From positions 62,001-126,000 of the forward strand of contig CAXXPQ010000004.1 in assembly GCA_963668655.2 (NCBI GenBank): a stretch of 64,000 bases of DNA, in the 5' to 3' direction. The translations under genes were made by a program, and so were the position numbers. How positions within the stretch are numbered: the first letter of the stretch is position 1; every line of letters starts with the position of its first letter. The notes below the pieces were generated by a model, which did not search any database, had not been told where the DNA came from, and saw only the letters and a list, made by a program, of their open reading frames with translations. Source of the DNA: G963668655 sp963668655. Lineage in GTDB: Bacteria; Myxococcota_A; SURF-8. This document shows positions 1 through 9,345 of the stretch, one piece after another.

Positions 1-1527
1 GAACGGCTGCGCTCGGTCATCAACAAGGATTATTCCGAGGAGTATCTTTTCGGCGGATTGGAGATCCTGTTCAAGAACGGCTGGAAACACGTCAAGCTGT
101 ACTTCATGATCGGACTGCCCACGGAAACCGACGAGGACGTTGCCGCCATCATCGACCTGGCCAAACGCATTCGCTATCTGGGCCGCCGGTACGATCGCGG
201 CGTGAACATCACCGTGGCGGTCAGCACCTTCGTCCCCAAGCCCCACACGCCGTTTCAATGGTGCGAGGTACTTCCGAAAGACGAAGTGATCCGCCGCCAG
301 CAATGGCTGAAGCGCGAACTGCGCGCCTCCAAGATCACGTTCAAATGGCACGACGTCGTTTCCACGCAATTGGAGGCGGCCTTTTCCCGGGGAGATCGGC
401 GGCTTGGCAACGTGATTGAAAACGCCTTTCGGGACGGAGCGCGCTTCGACTCGTGGACGGAAAAGCTGGATCTGAACCGCTGGAAGGCGGCCTTCGCGAA
501 GGAGGGCCTCGATTTCGACGCCTACATCCATCGGCCGTTCGACGGCGAAAGCCCCCTGCCCTGGTCCCACCTGGATTACCGGGTCACGAACGATTATCTC
601 TGGAATGAATACCGGCAGGCCCTTTCGGGCGCGCGCCGAAAGAACTGCGCCGTGGACCGCTGCGACGCCTGCGGCGTCTGCGATCATCAGACCGTCCGGC
701 GCGAGGTCTTCGTTCCGGAAGCGGCGAAAGGCGAGGCCCCGCATCTGGAAAGCGCCGAACCGCCCCGCCCGCGCCTTCGCATTCAGGCGGGCAGTTGCGG
801 CCTGCGCGTCATCCGCTTCCAGTTCGAGAAGCGCGATTTCTCCGCTTTTCTCGGCCACCTGGACACCATGAACCAGATCGCGCGCAGCTTCCGCCGCTCG
901 GCGATCCGGCTGCGATACTCGGAGGGCTACCATCCGAAACCGAAGATTTCCTTCAGCCAGGCCCTTCCGCTGGGCGTGGAATCCAGGACGGAGTTCTTCG
1001 ACGCGGAAATCCTGGATCAAAGTCCGATTTCATCGCTGGTGGGACGGCTGAACCGCAATCTCCCCCACGGCATGAAGATCGTCGATGCCCGCCAGATTTC
1101 GCAGCAGTCGCCGTCCCTGTCGGAAAGTATCCACGAAAGCGAATACGTCTTTCAGTTCGACGGCGCTCCGGCCCCGTCGGAGATCGCCCGCATCCTGGAC
1201 GCGTTCCACGAAGCGGACGAGCTGCCTTTCGAGCGGATGACCAAAAAGGGAGCCGTCAAATCCCTGGACCTGAAATCCTTCGTGACCGCCATCCGGCACG
1301 ACGGAAACCGGACGGTGACCTGCCTGCTGAAAACCGAGCAACAGGGCGCCATCAAGCCCTCGGAGGTTCTGGCGCATCTGTTCCATCTTTCCGAAAAGGA
1401 ACAACAGGCGGTCCGGCTGGAAAAAACGGCCGTCCGCTTCGAAATACCCAGAAAAGCCAAGCCGCAACCCTATCAAGGCCACGGCCGCCGGGGAGCGATG
1501 CTCCAGGCGCCCAGAAGGAGAAAGTGA
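1..1527 (+). CDS. TIGR03960-type radical SAM protein fused to DUF2344 domain (5' end outside window)
   Basis: The frame is open from base 1, so this is the C-terminal 508 residues of a longer protein. The first ~190 residues are the end of a radical SAM barrel (FMIGLPTETDEDV is the typical post-barrel segment of B12-binding radical SAM enzymes). A Cys-rich stretch CDACGVCD follows near residue 220. From about residue 265 on (FSAFLGHLDTMNQIARSFRR, then SEGYHPKPKISFSQALPLG) the sequence is the DUF2344/TIGR03936 domain that many bacteria carry fused to TIGR03960 proteins. The substrate is unknown in the family. It abuts the RNase G gene (TGA followed directly by ATG), a pairing found in many genomes and consistent with a role in RNA or ribosome metabolism. 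The family call is strong; the function is not established. Confidence 0.88.
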   Translation, partial: ERLRSVINKDYSEEYLFGGLEILFKNGWKHVKLYFMIGLPTETDEDVAAIIDLAKRIRYLGRRYDRGVNITVAVSTFVPKPHTPFQWCEVLPKDEVIRRQQWLKRELRASKITFKWHDVVSTQLEAAFSRGDRRLGNVIENAFRDGARFDSWTEKLDLNRWKAAFAKEGLDFDAYIHRPFDGESPLPWSHLDYRVTNDYLWNEYRQALSGARRKNCAVDRCDACGVCDHQTVRREVFVPEAAKGEAPHLESAEPPRPRLRIQAGSCGLRVIRFQFEKRDFSAFLGHLDTMNQIARSFRRSAIRLRYSEGYHPKPKISFSQALPLGVESRTEFFDAEILDQSPISSLVGRLNRNLPHGMKIVDARQISQQSPSLSESIHESEYVFQFDGAPAPSEIARILDAFHEADELPFERMTKKGAVKSLDLKSFVTAIRHDGNRTVTCLLKTEQQGAIKPSEVLAHLFHLSEKEQQAVRLEKTAVRFEIPRKAKPQPYQGHGRRGAMLQAPRRRK

Positions 1528-3108
1528 ATGTCCCGCAAGCTCATCATCAATGCCAACCCACAGGAAACGCGCGTTGCATTGATGGAAAACGGAGTCACGG
1601 CGGAACTCTTCGTGGAACGGAAACGCGACCGCGGATTCGTGGGAAACATCTATTTCGGGAAAGTCATCCGGGTGCTGCCCGGCATGCAGGCTTCTTTCGT
1701 GGACATCGGCCTGGACAAGGCCGCCTTCCTGTACGTCTCCGATATCTACACCCCCGACAGCGACCCGAGTTCCTACGTGGATCACAAGGAAAACGATTCT
1801 GAGGAAAACGCCGACTCGCCAAGGAAGGAAGGAAACGGAAAACCCGAAAGAAATCCGCAGGCCCACCGCATGCCTCCCATCGAGGATCTTCTGAAGGAAG
1901 GTCAGGAAATCGTGGTCCAGGTGGCGAAGGATCCCATCGGCACCAAGGGCTGCCGTATCACCACCAACATCAGCCTGCCGGGCCGTTTCCTGGTCTACAT
2001 GCCCTACATCGATCATGTGGGCGTCTCCCGGCGGATCACGGACGAGAAGGAGCGCAGCCGCCTGAAGGGACTGGTGGAAAAACTGCGCAACCCCGGGACC
2101 GGATTCATCGTCCGTACGGTCGCGGACAGCGTAAACGAAAAGAAAATCCGCGCCGATATGACGCTGCTGATGAATCTCTGGAAGAAAATCCAGTCCAAGA
2201 CACAGAACGCCAAGCCGCCCGCCGTGCTGCATTACGACCTCAATCTGATCTTCCGGGCGGCCCGGGATCTTTTCACCAGCGACGTGGAAAGCCTGACCAT
2301 CGACGAAAAAGGCGAATACGAGGAAATCCGGAAGTTCATCAAGACGTACATGCCGAAATTCAAGAGTCATATCGAATACTACGACGGCCGGGAGCCGATT
2401 TTCGATCATTTCGGCATCGAATTGGACATCAACCGGGCGCTCGGGCGGAAAGTATGGTTGAAATCGGGCGGTTACATCATCATCGATCAGGGCGAGGCGC
2501 TCACCGCCATCGACGTGAACACGGGCCGCTATGTGGGCAAGCGCACCCTGGAGGAAACCATCTTCAAGACGAACCTGGAGGCGGTCAAGGAAATCGTGTA
2601 CCAGTTGCGCCTGCGCAACATCGGAGGCATCATCATCATCGATTTCATCGACATGGAACGGGAAGCCAACCGCGAAAAGGTCTACAACGCCCTGGAAGAA
2701 TCCCTGCGGGACGATAAGGCCAAGACGAACGTCCTGAAAATTTCGGATTTCGGCCTGGTGGAAATGACACGCAAACGCATCCGGGAGAGTCTGGGGCGGC
2801 AACTCTGCGAGCCGTGCTTTTATTGCGACGGCAAGGGCTATCTGAAATCGAAAACCACCATCTGTTACGAGATTTTCCGGGAAATCGACCGGGAAATGAA
2901 CAACATCAAGGGCCCCGTGATTTCCATCAACTGCCATCCGGAGATTTTCGACATGCTGGTGGACGAGGAAGCCATGTCCCTGTCCCGTATCGAGCGGAAA
3001 TACAACAGGAAAATCCACCTGCGCCCCATCAATTACTTTCATATCGAGCAATACGAGGTCATCGAAAAGGCAAGCCCTGGGAACAAGGGACAGGACAAGC
3101 GCGGATAA
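1528..3108 (+). CDS. rng: Ribonuclease E/G family endoribonuclease
   Basis: A 526-residue RNase G-type enzyme that would cleave single-stranded RNA in rRNA maturation and mRNA decay. The N-terminal S1-like domain (FVGNIYFGKVIRVLPGMQASFVDIGL) is split by a charged insert at about residues 75-110. The catalytic domain keeps both metal-binding aspartates (AIDVNTGRYVG and IIIIDFIDM). The CEPCFYCDGKGY segment near residue 430 is the Zn-link-type Cys motif. The length is close to RNase G (~490) and far short of RNase E, with no scaffold tail. The ATG directly follows the upstream stop, so the two genes are co-transcribed. Confidence 0.93.
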   Translation: MSRKLIINANPQETRVALMENGVTAELFVERKRDRGFVGNIYFGKVIRVLPGMQASFVDIGLDKAAFLYVSDIYTPDSDPSSYVDHKENDSEENADSPRKEGNGKPERNPQAHRMPPIEDLLKEGQEIVVQVAKDPIGTKGCRITTNISLPGRFLVYMPYIDHVGVSRRITDEKERSRLKGLVEKLRNPGTGFIVRTVADSVNEKKIRADMTLLMNLWKKIQSKTQNAKPPAVLHYDLNLIFRAARDLFTSDVESLTIDEKGEYEEIRKFIKTYMPKFKSHIEYYDGREPIFDHFGIELDINRALGRKVWLKSGGYIIIDQGEALTAIDVNTGRYVGKRTLEETIFKTNLEAVKEIVYQLRLRNIGGIIIIDFIDMEREANREKVYNALEESLRDDKAKTNVLKISDFGLVEMTRKRIRESLGRQLCEPCFYCDGKGYLKSKTTICYEIFREIDREMNNIKGPVISINCHPEIFDMLVDEEAMSLSRIERKYNRKIHLRPINYFHIEQYEVIEKASPGNKGQDKRG

Positions 3109-3231
3109 CCGGGCTTTTTCAGCTCGGCATCGCATATGAGCAAATGAGCATTTTTGCAATTTCCGGGTAATCTTTTAACGCTATCCGGACGATTAAACAA
3201 ATGCACGAGTCGAACCGAGGATCGTACCGCC

Positions 3232-3260
3232 TTGACAGGCGATGGGGCCGTAATTATTAT
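3232..3260 (+). promoter_or_regulatory. Sigma70-like promoter of lon
   Basis: TTGACA at 3232-3237 and TATTAT at 3255-3260 are separated by exactly 17 bp, a near-consensus promoter about 70 bp before the lon GTG. No CIRCE inverted repeat (HrcA operator) is visible, so heat-shock control by HrcA is not supported. Confidence 0.75.
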
Positions 3261-3332
3261 TTTAAAGGAATTCCGCTTCCTGCATCAACCCGGAGGAAAA
3301 ACCTCCGACTTACGCAAGGATAGAGGTTTAAA

Positions 3333-5678
3333 GTGAGTACAGACATCAGCCAGCATCAATTGCCCGTGAATCTCCCGATCCTGCCGGTGAGAAACACCGT
3401 TCTGTTCCCCTACATGACGCTTCCCCTTTCGATTGGCCGTCCGAAGTCCCTGCAACTCATGTCGGACATCATGGATAGCGGCGGATACATGGGAATCGTC
3501 GCCCAGATCGACGGAAACGTGGACGAACCGGGCCATGCGGATCTCTTCCGCTTCGGCACCGTGGCCAAGGTGCTGAAGGCCACGGATATCTCCCACGGCG
3601 CGGCCAGCGTTCTGGTCCAGGGAATTTCCCGTTTCCGCATGGAGGAAATGCTTCAGGAGGATCCCTACCACCTGGCGCGGGTGAACTACCTCCAGGAATC
3701 GCTCTCGGAAGGCCAGGATCTGGAAATTCAGGCGCTTTACCGCAACCTGAAACAGATCGTCCACAAGGTCATCCACCTGACGCCCTCGATTCCGGACGAG
3801 GCCGAATTCCTGATCGAGAAAATCCCGTCTCCGTCCTACCTGGCGGACATGGTGGCCCATTATCTGGACATCGACATCAAGGAAAAGCAGGAACTTCTGG
3901 AACTAACGGACCTGGAAGCCCGTCTGAAGCACGCCACCGAAATTCTGACCCGCGAACTGGAAGTGCTGGAACTGGGAAACAAGATCCAGAGCGAGGTCAA
4001 GGACCGCATCGACAGCCACCAGCGGGAAGTCTACCTGCGCGAGCAGATGAAGGCCATCCAAAAGGAATTGGGCGAATCCGACGGTCAGAGTTCGGAAATC
4101 GAAAAGCTGCGCAAGGCCATCGAGGACGTGGGCATGCCCGAGGAAGCCTACGAAGCCAGCATGAAGGAACTGAAGCGCCTGAGCCAGATGCACACCTCGT
4201 CTCCGGAATACCACGTCGTCCGGACCTACCTGGACTGGATGATCGAGCTTCCCTGGTCCAACTCCACGGAGGACAACCTGGACATCCGCGAGGCCGAGCG
4301 CGTGCTGAACGAGGATCATTTCGACCTGAAGAAGGTCAAGCGCCGGATTCTGGAATTCCTGGCCATCCGCAAGCTGAAGGCCGACATGAAGGGCCCGATT
4401 CTCTGCCTCCAGGGGCCTCCGGGAGTGGGGAAAACCTCGCTCGGGAAATCCATCGCCCGCGCCCTGGGCCGTGAATTTCATCGCATGTCGCTGGGCGGCG
4501 TGCACGACGAAGCGGAGATCCGGGGCCATCGGCGAACGTACATCGGCGCCCTGCCCGGCCGCATCATTTCGGGGCTGAAGAAGGCCGGAACCAACAATCC
4601 GGTGTTCATGCTCGACGAGATCGAAAAACTGGGCAAGGACATGCGCGGCGATCCCTCCTCCGCCCTTCTGGAAGTGCTGGATCCGGAGCAGAACAACAGC
4701 TTTTCCGACCACTACCTGGGCGTGCCCTTCGATCTCAGCAACGTGATGTTCATCGCCACGGCGAACCTGCTGGACACCATCTCCCCGCCTCTGCGCGACC
4801 GCATGGAGATCATCAGCATTCCCGGCTATACGGACGAGGAAAAGCTGGAAATCGCCCAGACCTACCTGGTTCCCCAGAATCTGGAGGAACACGGACTCAA
4901 GGCCGAGCAGATCGAATTTTCGGACGAAAGCCTGCTTTTCACCATCCACGGCTACACGAAAGAGGCCGGCGTCCGCAACCTGAAGCGAGAAATCGCCTCC
5001 ATCTGCCGTTTCGTGGGCAAGGAAATCGCCTACGGCAAGGAGGAAAAAACGGACATCACCGAGGCCGCCGTGGAGGAAATCCTGGGTAAGCCGAAATTCG
5101 AGTCCGACATCGCGGAGCGCATGTCCCGCACCGGCGTAGCCACGGGACTGGCCTGGACGCCCTTCGGAGGCGACATCCTGTTCGTGGAAGCCACCATGAT
5201 GCAGGGCAAGGGCGGGTTGACGCTCACCGGTCAGTTGGGCGACGTAATGAAGGAATCCGCCCAGGCGGCGCTTTCCTTCATTCGCTCCAACGCGAAGACG
5301 CTCAATCTGGACGAAGAGATTTTCCAGAAAAACGACGTACACATTCACGTTCCCTCCGGCGCGATTCCCAAGGACGGTCCCTCGGCGGGCGTAACCATGA
5401 TGACGGCGCTGACCTCGCTTCTGACAAAACAACCCGTGAAGAACGATGTCGCCATGACGGGCGAGATCACGTTGCGCGGCACCGTGCTCCCCGTGGGCGG
5501 CGTCAAGGAGAAAGTGCTGGCGGCCAAACGCGCCGGCATCAAGACCGTGCTGCTTCCCGAAAAAAACCGGAAAGACCTGGACGATATCTCGGAAAGTTCG
5601 CGCAAGGAGATGAACTTCATCTTCACCAAGGAAATGCTGGATGTCCTGAAGTATTCTTTCGATACGGGCGTCAACTGA
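3333..5678 (+). CDS. lon: ATP-dependent protease Lon
   Basis: A 781-residue LonA serine protease, the normal length. It has an N-terminal substrate-binding domain (LPVNLPILPVRNTVLFPYM), a coiled-coil section, and an AAA+ module with Walker A GPPGVGKTS near residue 361 and Walker B FMLDEIEK. The protease domain has the catalytic Ser in KDGPSAGVTMM near residue 684 and the Lys in GGVKEKVLAAKRAG near residue 726, forming the Ser-Lys dyad. It degrades misfolded and regulatory proteins in the cytoplasm. The start is a GTG preceded by AGGATAGAGG. It has its own promoter and a strong downstream hairpin terminator, so it is probably monocistronic. Confidence 0.97.
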   Translation: MSTDISQHQLPVNLPILPVRNTVLFPYMTLPLSIGRPKSLQLMSDIMDSGGYMGIVAQIDGNVDEPGHADLFRFGTVAKVLKATDISHGAASVLVQGISRFRMEEMLQEDPYHLARVNYLQESLSEGQDLEIQALYRNLKQIVHKVIHLTPSIPDEAEFLIEKIPSPSYLADMVAHYLDIDIKEKQELLELTDLEARLKHATEILTRELEVLELGNKIQSEVKDRIDSHQREVYLREQMKAIQKELGESDGQSSEIEKLRKAIEDVGMPEEAYEASMKELKRLSQMHTSSPEYHVVRTYLDWMIELPWSNSTEDNLDIREAERVLNEDHFDLKKVKRRILEFLAIRKLKADMKGPILCLQGPPGVGKTSLGKSIARALGREFHRMSLGGVHDEAEIRGHRRTYIGALPGRIISGLKKAGTNNPVFMLDEIEKLGKDMRGDPSSALLEVLDPEQNNSFSDHYLGVPFDLSNVMFIATANLLDTISPPLRDRMEIISIPGYTDEEKLEIAQTYLVPQNLEEHGLKAEQIEFSDESLLFTIHGYTKEAGVRNLKREIASICRFVGKEIAYGKEEKTDITEAAVEEILGKPKFESDIAERMSRTGVATGLAWTPFGGDILFVEATMMQGKGGLTLTGQLGDVMKESAQAALSFIRSNAKTLNLDEEIFQKNDVHIHVPSGAIPKDGPSAGVTMMTALTSLLTKQPVKNDVAMTGEITLRGTVLPVGGVKEKVLAAKRAGIKTVLLPEKNRKDLDDISESSRKEMNFIFTKEMLDVLKYSFDTGVN

Positions 5679-5703
5679 GCGACGCCTTCACCGAAAAACA
5701 CGA

Positions 5704-5732
5704 CGCCCCCGGCGAAAGCCGAGGGCGTTTTT
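5704..5732 (+). terminator. Intrinsic terminator after lon
   Basis: A ten-base stem (CGCCCCCGGC at 5704-5713 and GCCGAGGGCG at 5718-5727, one mismatch) with a GAAA tetraloop is followed by five T. It sits 25 bp after the lon stop. A short A-run on its left side could let it also serve the convergent gene. Confidence 0.85.
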
Positions 5733-5758
5733 CTTGAGCGGATCTTGCGTGTCCGTGT

Positions 5759-7129
5759 TTATCGAACCGACGCCCTGCGCCTCCGCCATCCGAGCAACAA
5801 AAGGGCGAACAGAATCTCCGCGCTCCGGATGTCGGGGGCAACGGACACACTGCGACAGCCTTCGGCGTCGCCTTCGTTTTCATTCGCAGGCTTCGGTTCC
5901 GTTCCCGTCTCCTTGTCGCCGTCCGGTATAACGGGCTCCGCATCCGTCTCGGCCGGATCGTCCGCGTCTCCATCGATTGGCGTTTCGTCGTCTCCATCCT
6001 CGATCTCCGGCTTGGGCTGACGACTTTCCCAGACGAACGAATCCAATACTTCGCCGTCGGGATCCAGGGTCTTGCCCACGATGGTATCGCCGTTGACCTC
6101 GAAAACCGTATAGGCCAGACTGACCTTTCCGGTGAAAAACTCGAAGCTGTCCTTGTCCTCCGGCACCATTTCGTATAGCGGCGCACCGCCGCCGCCGCTG
6201 ACGATGACATCCAGCCCGCGGGCATTGCGCCCCCGCCAGTAATGATGGTCGTGTCCGGAAAGAACCGCCATGATCTTGAAGGATTCGAACCGTTCCAGCA
6301 CCAGTTTCAACAGAAAGTTGCCGGCCCGGCCGTCCTTGACCGAGTACGGCCCCTCGTGGACGAACATGAAAATATGGCGGATGGCCGTATCGTTGTAGGC
6401 GTCCTCCAATTGCTCGATGATCCAGTTGAATTCCGCGCCGCCTTCCACCAGAACCGTGGCCATGGTGTCCACGATGATAAAACGGGAATTTCCATAGTCG
6501 AAGGCGTAATACTGCTCCGTGGGACCGTCTTCCGTCTGAGCCATGGGCAGCGAAAGGTATTTCAGATACGGCTCGATCGAGCCCTTGACATCATGATTTC
6601 CCAGGACGAAATACATGGGATATTCCGCCATCAGGTTATGCTCGATCTCGAAATAGGTCTGCCATTCGTCCTCGTTTTCCCCCGCGCCGATGATGTCGCC
6701 CGTATGCACGATGAAATCCACCTGGGTTCGGGAAAGGGCGTTCACCACGCGTCCGTGCTGCTCGTGATCGCTGCGCGTATCTCCGAAAAGCACGAAGGAA
6801 AACGGCTCCTCGCCTTTAAACGACGTCTTGAAAAGCTTCACTTCCGACGTGTCTCCGCCGCAGACGACCTTGTACGGATATCCGTGGCGCGCTTCCAGGC
6901 CGGAGATGGTGACTTCATGCAGCGTGTTTGCCGGAGACGGGGTTTCCCGGGATAAATCCTTTCCCCAGAGCACCTTTCCCGTGCATTCCTCCGAACTCTG
7001 CCACATCACGACGATGGACGACGGCGTGGGGTTCTGGATGTACGGACCTTTCAGGAATTCAGCCCGCGCGTCGAAACAAAAACACGTCGCGCAAATTACA
7101 AAGGCCAGAAGCAAAAGATTCGTTTTCAT
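5759..7129 (-). CDS. Exported purple-acid-phosphatase-like metallophosphoesterase with MYXO-CTERM-like tail
   Basis: The start is placed at 7129 because GGGAGGAAG lies just before that ATG and a clean signal peptide (MKTNLLLLAFVICATCFCFDARA) follows. Next comes an N-terminal Fn3-like domain (FLKGPYIQNPTPSSIVVMW), as in purple acid phosphatases. The calcineurin-like domain then shows GDTR, HTGDIIGAGEN, LGNHD, and a later GHDHHYWRG. A DGD-rich linker leads to a C-terminal Cys, a hydrophobic helix (ILFALLLLGW) and RRRR, a layout resembling MYXO-CTERM surface-sorting signals. The natural substrate cannot be read from the sequence. Two direct repeats with an 11-bp period lie upstream. Confidence 0.85.
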   Translation of the reverse strand: MKTNLLLLAFVICATCFCFDARAEFLKGPYIQNPTPSSIVVMWQSSEECTGKVLWGKDLSRETPSPANTLHEVTISGLEARHGYPYKVVCGGDTSEVKLFKTSFKGEEPFSFVLFGDTRSDHEQHGRVVNALSRTQVDFIVHTGDIIGAGENEDEWQTYFEIEHNLMAEYPMYFVLGNHDVKGSIEPYLKYLSLPMAQTEDGPTEQYYAFDYGNSRFIIVDTMATVLVEGGAEFNWIIEQLEDAYNDTAIRHIFMFVHEGPYSVKDGRAGNFLLKLVLERFESFKIMAVLSGHDHHYWRGRNARGLDVIVSGGGGAPLYEMVPEDKDSFEFFTGKVSLAYTVFEVNGDTIVGKTLDPDGEVLDSFVWESRQPKPEIEDGDDETPIDGDADDPAETDAEPVIPDGDKETGTEPKPANENEGDAEGCRSVSVAPDIRSAEILFALLLLGWRRRRASVR

Positions 7130-7150
7130 GACTTCCTCCCACGGATCGAA

Positions 7151-7169
7151 TTCTAACACATTTCTAACA
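7151..7169 (-). promoter_or_regulatory. Direct repeats (11-bp period) in the promoter of the metallophosphoesterase
   Basis: TTCTAACA occurs at 7151-7158 and again at 7162-7169, exactly one helical turn apart. On the minus strand they read TGTTAGAA, and TAGAAT inside the proximal copy could serve as a -10 element. Tandem half-sites at 11-bp spacing are typical of OmpR/PhoB-type response-regulator sites. The sequence is not a Pho box consensus, so the regulator is unknown. Confidence 0.35.
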
Positions 7170-7384
7170 TTTCACAAACTTTCGGAACGGTTATCGGCGT
7201 TCACCATGGCCGGTGGTACGACCACCAGCCCGATTTTCACCCCGGCCCCCCCTTCTTTCCGCTCAAAAAACCGGCTGTTTCCAGCGCTCATGGGCGCACA
7301 TCGGCGTTTGAAGCCGTTCGAAAAATCGCGCCCCATCCATGCCCGAATTCACGGGAATTTTCCACTCGTCATGTTCATGAAAGT

Positions 7385-7413
7385 TTGACCCGGAGGCACA
7401 AAACGGATAGACT
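7385..7413 (+). promoter_or_regulatory. Predicted promoter for the Asp-rich protein gene
   Basis: TTGACC at 7385-7390, a 17-bp spacer, and TAGACT at 7408-7413, about 55 bp before the ATG at 7469. Confidence 0.5.
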
Positions 7414-7468
7414 GAATGATCGATTTCAACTCATTTTCGATTCCGTCAGATAACGGGAGTTCCGCGTC

Positions 7469-8374
7469 ATGCCGAAGGATTCGAGCAGCGAGACGAAACC
7501 CGCAAAGGAAAGGTCTTCTCGCGTAAATTCCGTGGTATTTTTCCAGCGCGCCTTCCCTGCTGCAAGTTCTGTCTGGATCTATCTACTTGTATTCTCTATC
7601 CTTTCTTCCATTGGAATCTGGGCCTGCGCCACCACCCGATCCAACGCGGAGAAAATATGCGACCGTTTGCAGGAAGAACTCTCGGATTCGCTTGCCGGAA
7701 GTTTCTCGCAGAAAATCATCCCCGGCAGCGACGCCACGCCGGATGGAGACGGAAGTTATACCGATGGCGATCTGGACAGCGACTTCGACGAGGAGGCGGA
7801 AGAAGCCGAGGAAACAGGCTGCTGTTCGTCCTCGAATCCCTGCGGGCTGGACAACAACGGAGTTTGCGATTGTCCCGAACAAAGCTGGGATTATTACGAT
7901 TGCTTTGTATATATACCATATGCGGATGATATGGATGAACCTGTCTGCGAAACAGACTTCACGTCCTGCGAGCTTTCCGGCGGATCCGGATTGGTTGACC
8001 TCCCTGAAATAATTGCGGAAATAGAACTCGGCTGGTTCGATTCCCCTCCCCCCGAATCCCGGAGCACTTACGAAACCCGGCTATGCTTCGACTCCCCCAT
8101 CGCTTTCATGGACGGCGAGGAAACGGGACTTGTTTTCGGCTACGACCCGTTCTGGGAGGAAATCGCGGGCTTCGTCTTCGTGCTGGAATCGGTTCCCGGC
8201 TTCGCCCGCATGCCCATCGACACCTGCGGCGTGGTGCGCCTGCCGGGCAAGGATTCGCTCTGCGAAGGATGGAGCGGAATCGATGAAGTTTTCAACGCAC
8301 GTGGAGCGCTGTTTACGTTTCTCGGAAGTGTCGGCCCCTACCGCTCCTTCCAGTTGCGCCTTGTCTGTCCCTGA
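7469..8374 (+). CDS. Membrane-anchored Asp/Cys-rich protein of unknown function
   Basis: 301 residues, not recognised as a known family. A basic N-terminus is followed by one hydrophobic segment at about residues 34-52 (YLLVFSILSSIGIWAC), which could be an uncleaved anchor or an imperfect lipobox. A DGD-type spacer (ATPDGDGSYTDGDLDSDFDEEAEEAEE) follows, then a Cys-rich part (GCCSSSNPCGLDNNGVCDC) and a roughly 150-residue domain with paired cysteines. The domain layout matches the exported proteins elsewhere in the window. It overlaps the 3' end of the convergent radical SAM gene by 37 bp. Confidence 0.65.
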   Translation: MPKDSSSETKPAKERSSRVNSVVFFQRAFPAASSVWIYLLVFSILSSIGIWACATTRSNAEKICDRLQEELSDSLAGSFSQKIIPGSDATPDGDGSYTDGDLDSDFDEEAEEAEETGCCSSSNPCGLDNNGVCDCPEQSWDYYDCFVYIPYADDMDEPVCETDFTSCELSGGSGLVDLPEIIAEIELGWFDSPPPESRSTYETRLCFDSPIAFMDGEETGLVFGYDPFWEEIAGFVFVLESVPGFARMPIDTCGVVRLPGKDSLCEGWSGIDEVFNARGALFTFLGSVGPYRSFQLRLVCP

Positions 8375-9333
8375 TTTCGCAAGGATTCACTTGGCGTCAA
8401 CGTTTCCACGAAATCCGACAGCATCCCATCCACGATCCGGGTGGAGGACATGACCCGGGCTCCGAAACGAGCGGCGATCAGCGACGGCCAATCCACGTCG
8501 CAACTTCGCAACTCATCGATATGGCTTATTTCATTCACGTTTCCGACGGAAAGATCCGAAAGATTTTCTCGAAAAGGACGCGTCACGACGACGTCGTTTT
8601 CGTAGACTTCGCCATCGACATCCACCACCCAGGCATCGAGGAACAGGGCCTGGGATGCGCTGCGCTCCAGGTTCGCCAGATCGATGGAAAGCCCCCGCTT
8701 CCAGGCTTCCCAAAAGAGATGCGCCACCCGCCGGAATCCTCGTTCCAGAGCCGACAATTCCCGCCGCCGCCAGGAAACGTAATACGCGGGCAACAGATTC
8801 AATCGTCGCACGCCTCGGCCCAACAGGTACGAAACACTATGGTAAAAATGTTCCGCCTGTTTCGGCGCAATCACCAGATTGACCGTCACCGGTCGGGGAA
8901 AAGCGGAAAAAAGAAACCGTCGGTGGGCTTCGAACCAATCGTGGGAATCGTTTTCCCGTCTTCCGGTTTTCCGCTCGGCAAGGTGCACGCCCCGATCTCC
9001 ATCCACGCTGACCGCCAGTTCCACCCGGGGATCCCTTGCCAGTCGATCCAGAATCGTTTGGGAAAGCCGCAGACCGTTCGTCGTAAGTCGGATGGGGATA
9101 TCGGGTTGGAATCGTTCAAGAAAGCGCCAGACAAGCGGCAGAGCGTTTAGCGGTTCCGCGCCGGAAAAGCGCAGCCGATCGACGGAGGCGCAAGAAAAAA
9201 GGTCGATGGCGCGATCCAGCAGATCCGGGGCCATCGACCTTTCATTTTTCTCGACCGGACAATACCGGCAGCGCAAATCGCAGGAATAGGATAAAACGAG
9301 ATAGAGGCTACGCGGACGATCGGTTCTGGGCAT
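8338..9333 (-). CDS. Radical SAM protein of the His-Xaa-Ser locus
   Basis: 331 residues beginning almost directly with the radical SAM core. The [4Fe-4S]-binding CxxxCxxC is in SYSCDLRCRYC at about residues 15-25, and RFSGAEPL is the GGEP-like SAM-binding strand. No SPASM-type Cys cluster is visible at the C-terminus. It starts 12 bp after the HGS-repeat precursor and is the last gene of the hxsD-hxsB-precursor unit, so it probably acts on the same peptide. It occupies the place of the second maturase HxsC in known HXS systems. It lacks features I would expect of HxsC, so the symbol is withheld. Confidence 0.8.
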   Translation of the reverse strand: MPRTDRPRSLYLVLSYSCDLRCRYCPVEKNERSMAPDLLDRAIDLFSCASVDRLRFSGAEPLNALPLVWRFLERFQPDIPIRLTTNGLRLSQTILDRLARDPRVELAVSVDGDRGVHLAERKTGRRENDSHDWFEAHRRFLFSAFPRPVTVNLVIAPKQAEHFYHSVSYLLGRGVRRLNLLPAYYVSWRRRELSALERGFRRVAHLFWEAWKRGLSIDLANLERSASQALFLDAWVVDVDGEVYENDVVVTRPFRENLSDLSVGNVNEISHIDELRSCDVDWPSLIAARFGARVMSSTRIVDGMLSDFVETLTPSESLRNQGQTRRNWKER

Positions 9334-9345
9334 TCCCGTGGTCGA

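Larger units (their letters stand above)
7130..7468. other. Divergent intergenic region
   Basis: 339 bp between divergently transcribed genes. It holds the direct repeats at 7151-7169 and the plus-strand promoter at 7385-7413, both listed separately. A short inverted repeat (GGTGGT/ACCACC) lies near 7212-7226. No convincing gene or RNA was seen. Confidence 0.5.

Noticed and set aside
1030..3159. A 709-codon minus-strand frame opposite the radical SAM/RNase G genes
   Set aside because: RNase G and DUF2344 motifs are unmistakable on the plus strand; the minus frame has none.
7160..7384. A small RNA or riboswitch between the phosphoesterase and the Asp-rich gene
   Set aside because: Only a short inverted repeat was seen, without a terminator or a recognisable riboswitch core.
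8338..9333. Naming the second radical SAM gene hxsC
   Set aside because: Position fits, but the protein starts directly with the SAM core and lacks sequence features I associate with HxsC. A profile search against TIGR03977 would decide.
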